Below are positions 1 to 8,077 of a stretch of DNA of 64,000 nucleotides, piece after piece. The stretch is taken from assembly GCA_963677785.2 (NCBI GenBank), contig CAXXDH010000003.1, positions 3,658,001 to 3,722,000 on the forward strand, in the 5' to 3' direction. The notes beneath the pieces are model-generated. The model ran no database searches. It worked only from the letters and a program-made list of their open reading frames with translations, and was not told the DNA's origin. The DNA comes from G963665495 sp963677785 (lineage in GTDB: Bacteria > Desulfobacterota > Desulfovibrionia > Desulfovibrionales > Desulfovibrionaceae). Made by a program: the position numbers and the translations under genes. Every line of letters starts with the position of its first letter. The stretch's first letter is position 1.

Positions 1-1063
1 TCAAAAAAGTATTTGTGGGAGAACTGAAGGAGAGCTCGTAGAAGAAAGCCAGCAATTTGTGGTAAAAAGAGTTGCTGACTCGTTGCGTATACAGAAAATT
101 TTGCAAGATATAGCGAAAAATGAAGTCGTTCCAGATACCAAAAATACTCAGATAGCATCCCACAACAGCGCTGCAGGTAATGCCTCCGAAAAGGTATGCC
201 ACGGCCGGGCGCAGGCGCGTACTCCAGTTGGGATGCTGCTTCCACAGGAGGAGCAGGCCCCAGCAGGTGATGACCAGGGCAATGGGCACTCCCTGCAGCT
301 TGGAATAAGGGACTGAACCCAGGACAAGGCCGAGCATATACCATTGTAGCAGAGCGCACGCAGGCTTTTTAGTTGACACGCGTCCGAGTTGGAACAGGGC
401 GAGCGACATCAAAAAAATCAACGGCCCTTCCGCATTGAAGACCATGAAGTCCCAATAGTGCGTCAGGGCATAGAATCCGACTATGGGGATACTGGCGATA
501 CGCGCTGATTTTTCCGAGAAAAGAAGGGCAAAGGCCAGGTAGAGCAGGCAGGCCGAACAGACGACAAGCAGGAGATTGACGGATTTCGACATGCTGTAGT
601 CAAAGGCGAACCCCGCAATTCTCCCCAGGATCAAGGGAAGTTCCGTCAGCGGACCATGGGAACCGGGATCCACCGAACGCCAGTACGCGGGATCTTTGAG
701 CAGCGTATTGGCGACGGCAATGTCCTGGCTTTCATCCACATTCAATTCGCCCAGACAAAGAAAAGGCCAGCGTATGGCCACGATGGTCAGGCAGATCAGG
801 ATCAGAAACAGGATGCGCGAGGAGCGGGATTGAAAGCGTTCGGAAAAGAGTGGGGCGAGTGCCGTACAAAGAAAGAACAACAGGGCAATGACGCCTGGGA
901 CAACATACGCGGCGTAAGGCGCCTGAGATGCTAAGAGTACGGCCCGGTGAAAAAAGACGTCCAGGTGAACAGGAGCGGCCCTGAGCAGAAAGAGTATGGC
1001 CGCGCAGAGCGGAAGCCAAAAACATATGCCAAATCGATGGTTGAAGAAGAATTTGTTTTTCAT
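1..1063 (-). CDS. GT-C type membrane glycosyltransferase, 3' end cut by window edge
   Basis: This minus-strand frame is open without a stop from an ATG at 1063 to the left edge, giving 354 residues of an incomplete protein. It is strongly hydrophobic, with many predicted membrane segments starting near residue 12. Near residue 110 it has the motif LNVDESQD. An acidic pair in the first large loop after a membrane segment is typical of GT-C glycosyltransferases (ArnT/PMT-like, using lipid-linked sugar donors). That family link comes from fold and motif only; donor and acceptor are unknown. It lies just downstream of a GT2 glycosyltransferase on the same strand, so a role in surface polysaccharide or lipid A modification is plausible. 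The C-terminus lies outside the window. Confidence 0.75.
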   Translation of the reverse strand, partial: MKNKFFFNHRFGICFWLPLCAAILFLLRAAPVHLDVFFHRAVLLASQAPYAAYVVPGVIALLFFLCTALAPLFSERFQSRSSRILFLILICLTIVAIRWPFLCLGELNVDESQDIAVANTLLKDPAYWRSVDPGSHGPLTELPLILGRIAGFAFDYSMSKSVNLLLVVCSACLLYLAFALLFSEKSARIASIPIVGFYALTHYWDFMVFNAEGPLIFLMSLALFQLGRVSTKKPACALLQWYMLGLVLGSVPYSKLQGVPIALVITCWGLLLLWKQHPNWSTRLRPAVAYLFGGITCSAVVGCYLSIFGIWNDFIFRYILQNFLYTQRVSNSFYHKLLAFFYELSFSSPTNTFL

Positions 1064-1124
1064 ATCTCTAACGAGGCCAGAATGTATGCCTGTCGCGTAC
1101 GCGGAAAATCCGGAAACCGATCCA

Positions 1125-1892
1125 TCAAACAGTGTCGGGCGAGTTCTGATGAGAAAGTTCAGTCGCACGGATGTACTTTAAAAACGCATACAAAAAGCCA
1201 TGCACGGCAAGTATCAGTCCTGCTTTTCCGTCGAGAAATCCCCTGCGGAGGAGATAAATTTTTATAAACCGGGCCAGTCCGTGTCCCAGAGCTGTGGGCA
1301 GTCCGCCTGTGTAGCCTTTTTCCCGGAGTTCTTTGGCGGCAACGGCCGTGTAATAATTTATTTTATCCAGATGCTCTCCAAGGTTGGCGTACGGATAATG
1401 AATAATATCTCCGGAAAGTTTTTCAGTCGGCCCCAGTGGGTGAAAAGAATAATGCGGACCGCTGACCTTTACTTGCATCCGTCCATTACGAAACAGGCGC
1501 AGCAAGCGGTCCGGGTACCAGCCGCTGTGTTTGAGAAAGCGGTCGAAGTAAAAAGAGCGGCGCGGGCAGTAATATCCCGCCAGAGTATCGGGGGCTGTTG
1601 TGAGGGCCGTTCGTACGGATTGGATAAGGAGCTCACTCGCTATTTCGTCCTGGTCCAGACTGAAAATCCAGGGCGTACGGATCTGTTCGAATGCAAAGGC
1701 GAATTGCGGACCAGGTCCTTCCCATGCACGGGTAAGCACGCGCGCTCCGGCTGCAGTGGCTATTTCGCACGAACTGTCCGTACTGTTCGAATCCACCACC
1801 AGGAGTTCGTCACAAAAATGCAATGAATCAAGACACGCCGCAAGATGCCGTGCGCCGTTATAGGTGAGCACGAGGCCGGTGATCTGTTTCAT
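1125..1892 (-). CDS. Family 2 glycosyltransferase, WaaE/KdtX-like
   Basis: A 255-residue cytoplasmic GT-A glycosyltransferase. The N-terminus has the GT2 signature (GLVLTYNGARHL, then LLVVDSNSTD), and the metal-binding acidic motif follows as FSLDQDEIAS. This layout matches the WaaE/KdtX group, which adds a glucose to the inner core of lipopolysaccharide. The ATG at 1892 is preceded by AGGAGA at good spacing. The gene is followed on the same strand by a GT-C membrane glycosyltransferase 61 bases further on. The exact acceptor cannot be read from the sequence. Confidence 0.85.
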   Translation of the reverse strand: MKQITGLVLTYNGARHLAACLDSLHFCDELLVVDSNSTDSSCEIATAAGARVLTRAWEGPGPQFAFAFEQIRTPWIFSLDQDEIASELLIQSVRTALTTAPDTLAGYYCPRRSFYFDRFLKHSGWYPDRLLRLFRNGRMQVKVSGPHYSFHPLGPTEKLSGDIIHYPYANLGEHLDKINYYTAVAAKELREKGYTGGLPTALGHGLARFIKIYLLRRGFLDGKAGLILAVHGFLYAFLKYIRATELSHQNSPDTV

Positions 1893-1975
1893 GCTGGTGT
1901 CTCCTGATACGACTCAGTCCAGGTGGATGTCATGCGTCTTGCCCCGCGTACGGTGAAAGGATAAAAAGCACACCC

Positions 1976-3625
1976 ATGTGCGCACAGAAAAATTTTGAAG
2001 TCGCAGGCGCGGAAAACGGAGAACAGGTTTTCCGCCTGCACGTACCGCCGGGTCCGCCGCAGCGCCTAGATGTATACTGTAGCAAAGAATTGGTAAATGC
2101 GGATTTGACACGTGAAAAAATAAAAGAATTGATTAAACAAGGTAACGTGGTCGTCAATGGACGCACTTGTACCAGACCGAGCTGCAAAGTCAACGCCGCG
2201 GATGTTGTCGAAGTCTCCTATGTACCACCGAAAAATTATATCGAACCGCACGACGCGCCCTTGCGTCTTCTGTATCAGGATGCGGACCTGCTGGTTCTCG
2301 ACAAACCTGCCGGATTGACCGTGCATCCCGCACCAAGCTGCCGTGAACTTACGCTGGTACACCGCCTGGTGTATCATTTTCCTGAAATTGCCGGTCTGGA
2401 TGCGGACAGGCCGGGTATCGTGCACCGGTTGGACAAAGATACGAGCGGCCTGTTGCTGGTTGCACTGAATCAGCGGACCCGGCTGGCTCTGGCCAAGGAT
2501 TTTGCCGCTCGGCGAGTTCACAAGGAATATCTGGCCATGGTGTACGGTATTCCTGAGGCCAACGGTATCTGCCGTTTGCCCATCGGGCGCCATCCCACCA
2601 AAAAAGTGCTTATGGCGGTTGTTTCCAAAGGCGGACGCGAGGCGCACACCGAATATGAAGTTCTTTACGCAGCTTCGAACAAGCTCTGGAGCCTGTTGCG
2701 CGTACGGATTTTCACGGGACGGACGCATCAGATACGCGTACATCTGAGCCACCTGGGGCATCCGATCATCGGGGACGCGTTGTATGCCCGTACCGCAGCC
2801 GCACCTCTGGAGGCGCCCGTTTATCTGGCTCGGCTGGCAAAACGCCAGTTGCTGCATGCCTGGCATCTGCAATTCGCCCATCCGCAAACCGGCCGGGAGA
2901 TGGCTTTTTGTTGTCCTCCTCCCATAGATTTCAAACGGACTTTGTTTTTGCTTGCACGCCGCAGGCAACGGGTTGTGCTTACCGGTTTGCCCGGCTGCGG
3001 CAAATCCACGGTGCTGGGAGTCTGCCGGGAATACGGTGTCCCGACCATCTGTGCGGATGCCGTTGTCTCGCAGCTTTACGAACCTGGGGAGCCGGGATGG
3101 GATTTTATACGTAAACGCTTTGGTGCTGCATTTTTTTTGGGAGATGCCCCTGATGCGCAGGTGGATAAACGAGCGTTGTTTCTGGCAATGCGTTCGGACG
3201 CAGCCATACGCGAGGAGATCGCTGCAGCGATTCATCCTTTGGTCCTGCACAGTCTCGAATTGTTTTGGGATGAAACCCGGAATGAGCGCCTGGCCGTGGC
3301 TGAAATACCCTTGGTCCTGGAAACCGGATGGGGAATGGCCGCCGCGGATGTGATCGTCGGCGTATTTTGTCCGCAGGACACCCGAGTCCGCAGGCTTGCG
3401 GAATTGCGCGGATGGGATAGTGAAACCATTGCAACCATGGATTCCTGGCAATGGCCGGAGAAACGAAAGATGCGGGCCTGCAATCTGGTTGTGGACAACA
3501 GCGGCGGACTGGACGCCTTGCGACAACATTCTCTTTGGTTGCTGGATGCGTTGAAGTACGTACGGCGTTCCCGAATACGCAAACTGGCCGCGCACATGCA
3601 TACGCTTTTTTCCATGGGATCGTAG
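1976..3625 (+). CDS. RluD-like pseudouridine synthase fused to dephospho-CoA kinase
   Basis: A 549-residue two-domain protein. Residues about 30-75 form an S4 RNA-binding domain. The RluA/RluD catalytic domain follows, with its signature HRLDKDTSG at 150-158 containing the catalytic aspartate; this type modifies uridines in 23S rRNA. From about residue 330 the sequence becomes a CoaE kinase, with P-loop GLPGCGKST at 337-345 and the CoaE-type DAxV segment soon after. CoaE phosphorylates dephospho-CoA in the last step of coenzyme A synthesis. There is no stop between the halves, so this is a real fusion. The nearest purine-rich site, AAAGGA, is about 14 bases before the ATG, which is rather far; no better start is visible. 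Confidence 0.88.
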   Translation: MCAQKNFEVAGAENGEQVFRLHVPPGPPQRLDVYCSKELVNADLTREKIKELIKQGNVVVNGRTCTRPSCKVNAADVVEVSYVPPKNYIEPHDAPLRLLYQDADLLVLDKPAGLTVHPAPSCRELTLVHRLVYHFPEIAGLDADRPGIVHRLDKDTSGLLLVALNQRTRLALAKDFAARRVHKEYLAMVYGIPEANGICRLPIGRHPTKKVLMAVVSKGGREAHTEYEVLYAASNKLWSLLRVRIFTGRTHQIRVHLSHLGHPIIGDALYARTAAAPLEAPVYLARLAKRQLLHAWHLQFAHPQTGREMAFCCPPPIDFKRTLFLLARRRQRVVLTGLPGCGKSTVLGVCREYGVPTICADAVVSQLYEPGEPGWDFIRKRFGAAFFLGDAPDAQVDKRALFLAMRSDAAIREEIAAAIHPLVLHSLELFWDETRNERLAVAEIPLVLETGWGMAAADVIVGVFCPQDTRVRRLAELRGWDSETIATMDSWQWPEKRKMRACNLVVDNSGGLDALRQHSLWLLDALKYVRRSRIRKLAAHMHTLFSMGS

Positions 3626-3910
3626 TCTCTGGAATTTCTTATTTTCTGAACCAGTTGCCGAAGAAGGGGGCAGGGATCGAAGGGACGTCCGGCCAGGGAT
3701 ATCGAACGTCCCGCAACGATCCGTGGTGGGCCAGGGGATGGCCAATGGAGCTGAATGCCCGGGGGGAAAGGCCGGACACTCAAAGGGGAGATATCTTTCT
3801 CGAATAATTACGTGCTCTGAACACGTGTGTATCCGTTTATACAGTACGCATCGGTGGTTGTTGCCCGTTGCCATTTTTCATGCAGCCGAAGCGGTAGCGG
3901 CAACGTATTC
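3626..3910. other. Intergenic region with inverted repeats, no gene seen
   Basis: This 285-base stretch between the convergent RluD-CoaE fusion and the zinc-ribbon gene holds two inverted repeats. GGGACGT at about 3678 pairs with ACGTCCC at about 3703. ACGTG pairs with CACGT around 3810-3825. Neither is followed by a clear T-run. Frames on both strands lack a ribosome binding site and family resemblance. Confidence 0.4.
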
Positions 3911-4075
3911 TCAACTCAGTGCGTCAATATCAAGATGGCGTCCGCACGAGGGGCAGACAAACAGCCTGTTGCCTGAAAAGCACGAAATGAACCAGTAAAC
4001 CGGCCGCCAGCCAATGGCATTACTGACGAATTGAACCTTTACCGCATGACCGCATTCGCAATATCTTTCCTGCAT
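3911..4075 (-). CDS. Small zinc-ribbon protein, 54 residues
   Basis: A short minus-strand gene starting at ATG 4075 with GGAGG five bases upstream and ending in TGA at 3911. The product begins MQERYCECGHAVKV and ends with VCPSCGRHLDIDALS, so it has a CxC pair near residues 6-8 and a CxxC pair at 41-44, the layout of a single zinc ribbon. The middle is aromatic (GWRPVYWFISCF). No named family is recognised. It lies directly downstream of an S24-type repressor on the same strand, separated by 72 bases that contain a TAAAC/GTTTA inverted repeat like the one in front of the repressor. The repressor may therefore control this gene (inference). Confidence 0.7.
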   Translation of the reverse strand: MQERYCECGHAVKVQFVSNAIGWRPVYWFISCFSGNRLFVCPSCGRHLDIDALS

Positions 4076-4106
4076 GATGGCCTCCAACTGTTCTGACTAA
4101 AAAAAC

Positions 4107-4119
4107 TAAACTATGTTTA
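4107..4119. promoter_or_regulatory. Operator-like inverted repeat TAAAC-3-GTTTA
   Basis: TAAAC and GTTTA half-sites separated by three bases lie between the repressor gene and the zinc-ribbon gene. The same half-sites, in the opposite arrangement with six bases between, occur upstream of the repressor at 4838-4853. A shared operator is an inference. Confidence 0.35.
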
Positions 4120-4147
4120 TATATGTTAACTGAGAATGCAAAAAAAA

Positions 4148-4801
4148 TTATCGGTATTCGCGGCAAATCCAGACGATTTTGCCGATGACCCGGACGGTTT
4201 CCAATTCATCTCCCTGGAGTACGATGGGCGAATAGGCCCTGTTGTCGCTCAGCAGCACCAGCGCACTAGGGCGTTTTTCCAGGCGTTTAACCATGACGGT
4301 ATCTTCCACGCCCACGGCGTAGATGGCGCCCGCAAGGACGTTTTTTTGGGACTGGTCAATCAGGACGGTGTCGCCGGCTTTGATTTCCGGTTCCATGCTG
4401 TCTCCGAAAACTTCCATCAGTACCATTTCGTCCGGCCGTCCTTTGCGGTCCAGCCAGGGTTTTTGAAAGACCTGCGTATCGATTACTTCAGAGTCCACAT
4501 CGAATGAACCGCCGCCGGCGCAGAGTCTGGCTCCTACTTTAGGCACTTCGAAATAATTGGCCTGCTGTTCGGGGAAGAACGACGAGCGAGCAATTCCGAC
4601 GTCTCCTTGCTCCAACCAGGCTGGATCCAGGCCATACTCGCGAGTCAATCGCAGTATCCATTTGTCCGGGACCGCATTGCGTTGCTTTGCCTGCGTGATG
4701 GCCGATCTGTTGACGCCCAGCATCCGCGCAAGCTCCTGTTGCGAGCGTATGCCCAGCGCATGGCAGACTCTGTCGTAGAATTTTTCAAATTCATTTGGCA
4801 T
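4148..4801 (-). CDS. CI/LexA-like repressor with HTH and S24 peptidase domain
   Basis: A 217-residue DNA-binding repressor. Residues about 18-45 form an XRE/CI-type helix-turn-helix (SQQELARMLGVNRSAITQAK). The C-terminal half is an S24 self-cleavage domain with the nucleophile in FGDSMEP (Ser about 135) and the base Lys in VMVKRLEK (about 172). Such proteins repress until a RecA-type signal triggers autocleavage. The open frame extends two codons upstream (GTG, TTG), but GGGAG is spaced for the ATG at 4801, so that start is preferred. No phage genes surround it, so it is probably a chromosomal stress regulator. Its target may include the zinc-ribbon gene next to it. Confidence 0.87.
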   Translation of the reverse strand: MPNEFEKFYDRVCHALGIRSQQELARMLGVNRSAITQAKQRNAVPDKWILRLTREYGLDPAWLEQGDVGIARSSFFPEQQANYFEVPKVGARLCAGGGSFDVDSEVIDTQVFQKPWLDRKGRPDEMVLMEVFGDSMEPEIKAGDTVLIDQSQKNVLAGAIYAVGVEDTVMVKRLEKRPSALVLLSDNRAYSPIVLQGDELETVRVIGKIVWICREYR

Positions 4802-4837
4802 CAACACGGCTCCCTTGTGGTATTGTAGTCAACTTAT

Positions 4838-4853
4838 GTTTAGTTTTATAAAC
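4838..4853. promoter_or_regulatory. Operator-like inverted repeat upstream of S24 repressor
   Basis: GTTTA (4838-4842) and TAAAC (4849-4853) form an inverted repeat in the AT-rich promoter region of the repressor gene. This fits autoregulation by a dimeric CI-type protein. The similar site at 4107-4119 supports it, but binding is not shown. Confidence 0.4.
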
Positions 4854-4874
4854 TTAGCTGCGCGTTGTGTCAAC

Positions 4875-4920
4875 TTTTTTTTATAAAAAAGCCGCCTCAG
4901 TTTGAGAAAACTGAGGCGGC
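4875..4920 (-). terminator. Strong intrinsic terminator, minus strand
   Basis: GCCGCCTCAGTTT (4891-4903) pairs with AAACTGAGGCGGC (4908-4920), giving a 13-base-pair perfect stem with a tetraloop-sized loop. Read on the minus strand, it is followed directly by TTTTTT. It ends transcripts coming from the MucR-type gene or from a structured RNA between them. Confidence 0.85.
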
Positions 4921-5078
4921 GGTCAGACTACAAAGAAAAACGGCAGGACTTAACAAGCCAGTTTTTTGAAGAGATTGCAGGCTGCTTTTGAGAAAACGCA
5001 GCACAACATGCTTCAGGCCTGCAAAACTTTGTTGCTTTTCTGAATATTGAAAAGCGGTCCTGATAGTTTTTGCAGGGA
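4921..5078 (-). ncRNA. Candidate structured RNA or long 3' UTR with alternative stems
   Basis: About 230 bases separate the MucR-type stop codon from the strong minus-strand terminator, with no convincing reading frame. Several stems are visible. GCTTTTC (5034-5040) pairs with GAAAAGC (5049-5055), and TTTTGCAG (5068-5075) with CTGCAAAA (5019-5026) around it. GCTGCTTTT pairs with AAAACGCAGC around 4981-5002. TTGCAGGC (4975-4982) pairs with GCCTGCAA (5017-5024). The last pairing and the CTGCAAAA pairing exclude each other. This may be a small RNA or a regulatory 3' UTR; no known RNA family is recognised. Confidence 0.3.
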
Positions 5079-5154
5079 TGTTTATATTACAACATCTGCC
5101 CGGCTGCGATAAAACTCTAACAACCGGCGAAACTGGTTGCTTTCAAGAACAGGT

Positions 5155-5553
5155 TTATTCACCTTTTTTCTTGCGTTTTTCCCATAGACGCATGTCTTTC
5201 ATCTTTTTACGGCGTTCACGTTGCAACGCCTTGCAGACCAGCGGTGTACCCTTTTTGTAGCCCCATTTTTCACGATATTCATCGGGCGTCAGACCGTATT
5301 TGGCAAGATGTTTTTTGGTAAGAATCTTAAAACTTTTGCCGGATTCAAGGCAGGTGATGGTTTTTTCTTTTATGGCCTTTTTGGGATCAATGGTTATCTC
5401 GGGCTTTTCAATGGATACCATCTCACCGTCATTAATACTCTTAATGCCATCCGCTAATTTTTTGACCATAGAAGTTATTTCTTCTTCAGACATATTACGC
5501 ACGCTGGCTTGCGCCTTCACGATTTCCAAAGCTTCCTTGATATATGACTCCAT
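5155..5553 (-). CDS. MucR/Ros-family transcriptional regulator
   Basis: A 132-residue protein. Its C-terminal half has the Ros/MucR pattern: ITCLESGKSFKILTKKHL, then YGLTPDEYREKWGY, and a basic tail. Members bind AT-rich promoter DNA and repress or activate surface-polysaccharide, motility and other genes. The N-terminal half is a charged helical region of the kind used for oligomerisation. The ATG at 5553 has TTGGAGG seven bases upstream. It is transcribed away from the potassium-uptake genes, with a 350-base AT-rich region between them. Confidence 0.85.
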   Translation of the reverse strand: MESYIKEALEIVKAQASVRNMSEEEITSMVKKLADGIKSINDGEMVSIEKPEITIDPKKAIKEKTITCLESGKSFKILTKKHLAKYGLTPDEYREKWGYKKGTPLVCKALQRERRKKMKDMRLWEKRKKKGE

Positions 5554-5906
5554 TTTTAACCTCCAAGTTGTAGTACGCCTTGAGCCAATAGTATCTATAT
5601 CCCACTTTTATGAGATGTCAAGCAATAGTTTCCAAATTGTCGAACACCTTATTACTAGTTCTGTCTAGATCGTTGCATATGTGCTTGAACTGTATCATTT
5701 GTTTTTGTGATTTCATAACGTTTGCAGCATGGTGCAAATTCTTATGAGTGCAAGTTGTTGATGGCCAGTATATGGGGTATTTAATCGTTATTCTGAATTT
5801 TCATTGAAAAATTCAGGCTTTTCTCACGGACATGATTGCTATATAGGGACTGGCTAGTGAGCGCGTCGTTTGCAATATACTATTTCACACTTTCAGGAAG
5901 TTTTTG
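5554..5906. promoter_or_regulatory. Divergent AT-rich promoter region with a hairpin
   Basis: This 353-base region carries the start signals of the MucR-type gene (minus) and ktrB (plus). A hairpin is formed by CTGAATTTT (5793-5801) and AAAATTCAG (5808-5816). No reading frame with a ribosome binding site is present, and exact -35/-10 boxes could not be assigned with confidence. Confidence 0.45.
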
Positions 5907-7286
5907 ATGTCAACCCGTTCGCGATTTTTTACACCGCTATCCGCACCTATTTACCTCTTTCTGATCACCATTGTAGCAGGTGCCGCCTTGCTGCATTTTT
6001 CCTGCTGTCTTCAGGGGGAAAAACTCTCCTGGCTGGACGCTTTTTTTACTTCCACTTCCGCCGTATGCGTAACCGGACTTACCGTTGTGGACACGGGCAG
6101 CCATTTTAATTTTTGGGGGCAGGGCGTTATTTTGACCTTGATGCAGCTTGGCGGCCTGGGCATCATGACGTATACCAGCCTTGTTTTTTATTTATGGAGG
6201 CACCGCGTCTCTCTTTTCGATCGTATCGCCGTTGGGCAGACGCTGTTGCATGATCCGGTTTTCAGGATTGGACGTTTCCTTTTTTTCGTTTTTTTAAGCA
6301 CCTTTCTTATTGAAGTTGCCGGAGCTTTTTGTATTCGTCTTGCTGCGCCCGAGGGTTTTACGGTGTGGAGCGCAGTGTTTCATTCCGTATCGGCATTCTG
6401 CAATGCCGGCTTTTCTCTCTATCCCGACAGTCTTTACACCTGGCGCAATGATAATTGGATCAATCTTATTTTTATTGTTTTGATTACTCTCGGAGGACTC
6501 GGTTTTTCAGTTCTCAGTGATATCGGCAAAAGAATTAACGACATCATAGCACGTAAATGGAAAAAGACAACCAGTTTACGTTTGACTCCATTACAATTTC
6601 ATACCCGTATAGTGCTCAGTACCAGTTTTTTTCTTGTAGCAGCCGGATTTATATTGATCTATGCCACGGAAGCATTGACGGACATCATATTTGAAAACAA
6701 TTTGCACGAGGGGGTGCTTGTTTCCCTTTTTCAGTCCGTTACCTGCCGTACCGCCGGTTTCAATACCGTCAATATTCCTCAAATGACTAATGTGTCCCTC
6801 ATTATCATGATTTTACTCATGTTGATCGGTGGTTCTCCTGGTTCTACTGCGGGTGGGATCAAAACCACTACGTTCCGTACAATATTAGCTTTTATCGGCG
6901 CACAGTTTCGTGGCAGACAGCAGGCTGTGATCGGCAACCGCGCTGTGGATGAGCCAACCTTGAACAAAGCCTTTATTCTGGTCGTTTTCACTTTTGCGAT
7001 CGTTTTTACAGCCACCGTACTGCTTTGTTTCAGCGAAGCGGGCGGCAGACCACATACGGATTCAGCTGGATTGTTTTTGGAACTCTTGTTCGAATGTGTT
7101 TCTGCTCTTGCCACAGTGGGACTGAGCACGGGAATAACACCGCATCTGAGCGTGTTTGGGAAAATAATCATAATGCTTTTGATGTTCATAGGCAGACTTG
7201 GGCCGGTCGTTTTTATCAGCGTGCTGCAGAGCTGGCAAAAGCCCCCGCACTACGCCTGGCCCGAGGATAGTTGCATGATAGGATAA
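5907..7286 (+). CDS. ktrB: Potassium uptake channel subunit, KtrB/TrkH family
   Basis: A 459-residue inner-membrane protein with the four-fold pore architecture of the Trk/Ktr superfamily. The selectivity-loop glycines are visible in order: AVCVTGLTVVDTG, SAFCNAGFSLYP, VTCRTAGFNTVN and ALATVGLSTGITP. The gating-loop region (GGSPGSTAGGIKTTT) is also intact. The open frame begins with a TTG at 5904, but AGGAAG is best placed for the ATG at 5907. The gene is followed 17 bases later by a KtrA-type regulatory subunit, and together they form a K+ uptake system. The length matches KtrB better than the longer TrkH. Confidence 0.92.
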   Translation: MSTRSRFFTPLSAPIYLFLITIVAGAALLHFSCCLQGEKLSWLDAFFTSTSAVCVTGLTVVDTGSHFNFWGQGVILTLMQLGGLGIMTYTSLVFYLWRHRVSLFDRIAVGQTLLHDPVFRIGRFLFFVFLSTFLIEVAGAFCIRLAAPEGFTVWSAVFHSVSAFCNAGFSLYPDSLYTWRNDNWINLIFIVLITLGGLGFSVLSDIGKRINDIIARKWKKTTSLRLTPLQFHTRIVLSTSFFLVAAGFILIYATEALTDIIFENNLHEGVLVSLFQSVTCRTAGFNTVNIPQMTNVSLIIMILLMLIGGSPGSTAGGIKTTTFRTILAFIGAQFRGRQQAVIGNRAVDEPTLNKAFILVVFTFAIVFTATVLLCFSEAGGRPHTDSAGLFLELLFECVSALATVGLSTGITPHLSVFGKIIIMLLMFIGRLGPVVFISVLQSWQKPPHYAWPEDSCMIG

Positions 7287-7303
7287 GCCTCTTGGAGCCT
7301 TGT

Positions 7304-7954
7304 ATGGCAAAAAAATATGAAATTGGCGTTATTGGCTTGGGGCGATTGGGCTTTCGCCTGGCTCAGACACTGGTCGAGCTGGGGCACAAAGCCGTCGGCA
7401 TAGACATCAATCCGGCCCGTATCAAGCGGGCGCAGGAAGTGCTGTCGCAGGTTTACATTGCCGATGCCACGGATAAGACCGCCATGCAGCAGCTGGGCAT
7501 GGCGGATTTTTCGCACATTGTCGTCAGCATCGGCAGCTCCATGGAAGCCAGTATTCTGGCGACGCTCACACTCAAAGAGGTGGGCGTGCAGCAGATCTGG
7601 GTAAAAGCCCTGAGTGAGCAGCATGAAACCATCCTGCACAAGCTTGGTGCGGACCACGTGCTTTTCCCCGAGAGCCTTGTTGCGCAGCAGCTCGCGCACC
7701 GGCTGGTGATTCCCGGCCTGACGAATTACCTGGGCATGGGCAAAAGCATTGCGCTGCAGGAACGCAATGCGGAACAATGGGCCGGGAAGACCTTGCGCGA
7801 ACTGAACTTTACGAACCGCAACAATATTCTTGTTGTGGCCATCAAAGGCAAAGGGGATTCGGATTTTACGTTTATTCCTAGCGCGGATACGCTGCTCAAT
7901 GAAGACGATACGCTGGTGATTATCGGCAAAGAACAGGACTTGAGCGCATTATAG
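7304..7954 (+). CDS. ktrA: KtrA-type RCK regulatory subunit of potassium uptake
   Basis: A 216-residue cytoplasmic RCK protein. An N-terminal Rossmann fold (GVIGLGRLGFRLA near residue 7, acidic residue at IDINPAR) binds nucleotide, and a C-terminal TrkA_C domain follows. KtrA rings gate the KtrB pore in response to ATP/ADP. The frame is open from 7271, but GGAG at about 7293 fits the ATG at 7304, which also gives the usual MxKKYxIGVIGLGR start. Its place directly after ktrB supports the assignment. Confidence 0.92.
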   Translation: MAKKYEIGVIGLGRLGFRLAQTLVELGHKAVGIDINPARIKRAQEVLSQVYIADATDKTAMQQLGMADFSHIVVSIGSSMEASILATLTLKEVGVQQIWVKALSEQHETILHKLGADHVLFPESLVAQQLAHRLVIPGLTNYLGMGKSIALQERNAEQWAGKTLRELNFTNRNNILVVAIKGKGDSDFTFIPSADTLLNEDDTLVIIGKEQDLSAL

Positions 7955-7974
7955 CAGCTTGCCTTCGGCTTTGA

Positions 7975-8001
7975 GCGGGCCTTCGCATCGCGCAAGCCCG
8001 C
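7975..8001 (+). terminator. Possible hairpin after ktrAB
   Basis: GCGGGC (7975-7980) pairs with GCCCGC (7996-8001) shortly after the ktrA stop. There is no T-run, so it is a weak terminator candidate or a 3' stabilising hairpin. Confidence 0.3.
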
Positions 8002-8077
8002 GTGATTTGACAATTCTTTCAGGCGCTGGATCTGAAAATAATTGTGCCCCCGTTCCAAGCCTGCTATCCTCAAACAC

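Noticed and set aside
732..1025. 97-codon minus frame near the left edge
   Set aside because: It is the wrong frame of the GT-C membrane protein, whose true frame is open from 1063 to the edge.
2066..3874. 602-codon open frame on the minus strand
   Set aside because: It is antisense to the RluD-CoaE fusion, whose motifs are unmistakable. The composition is unlike a protein and no start signal is present.
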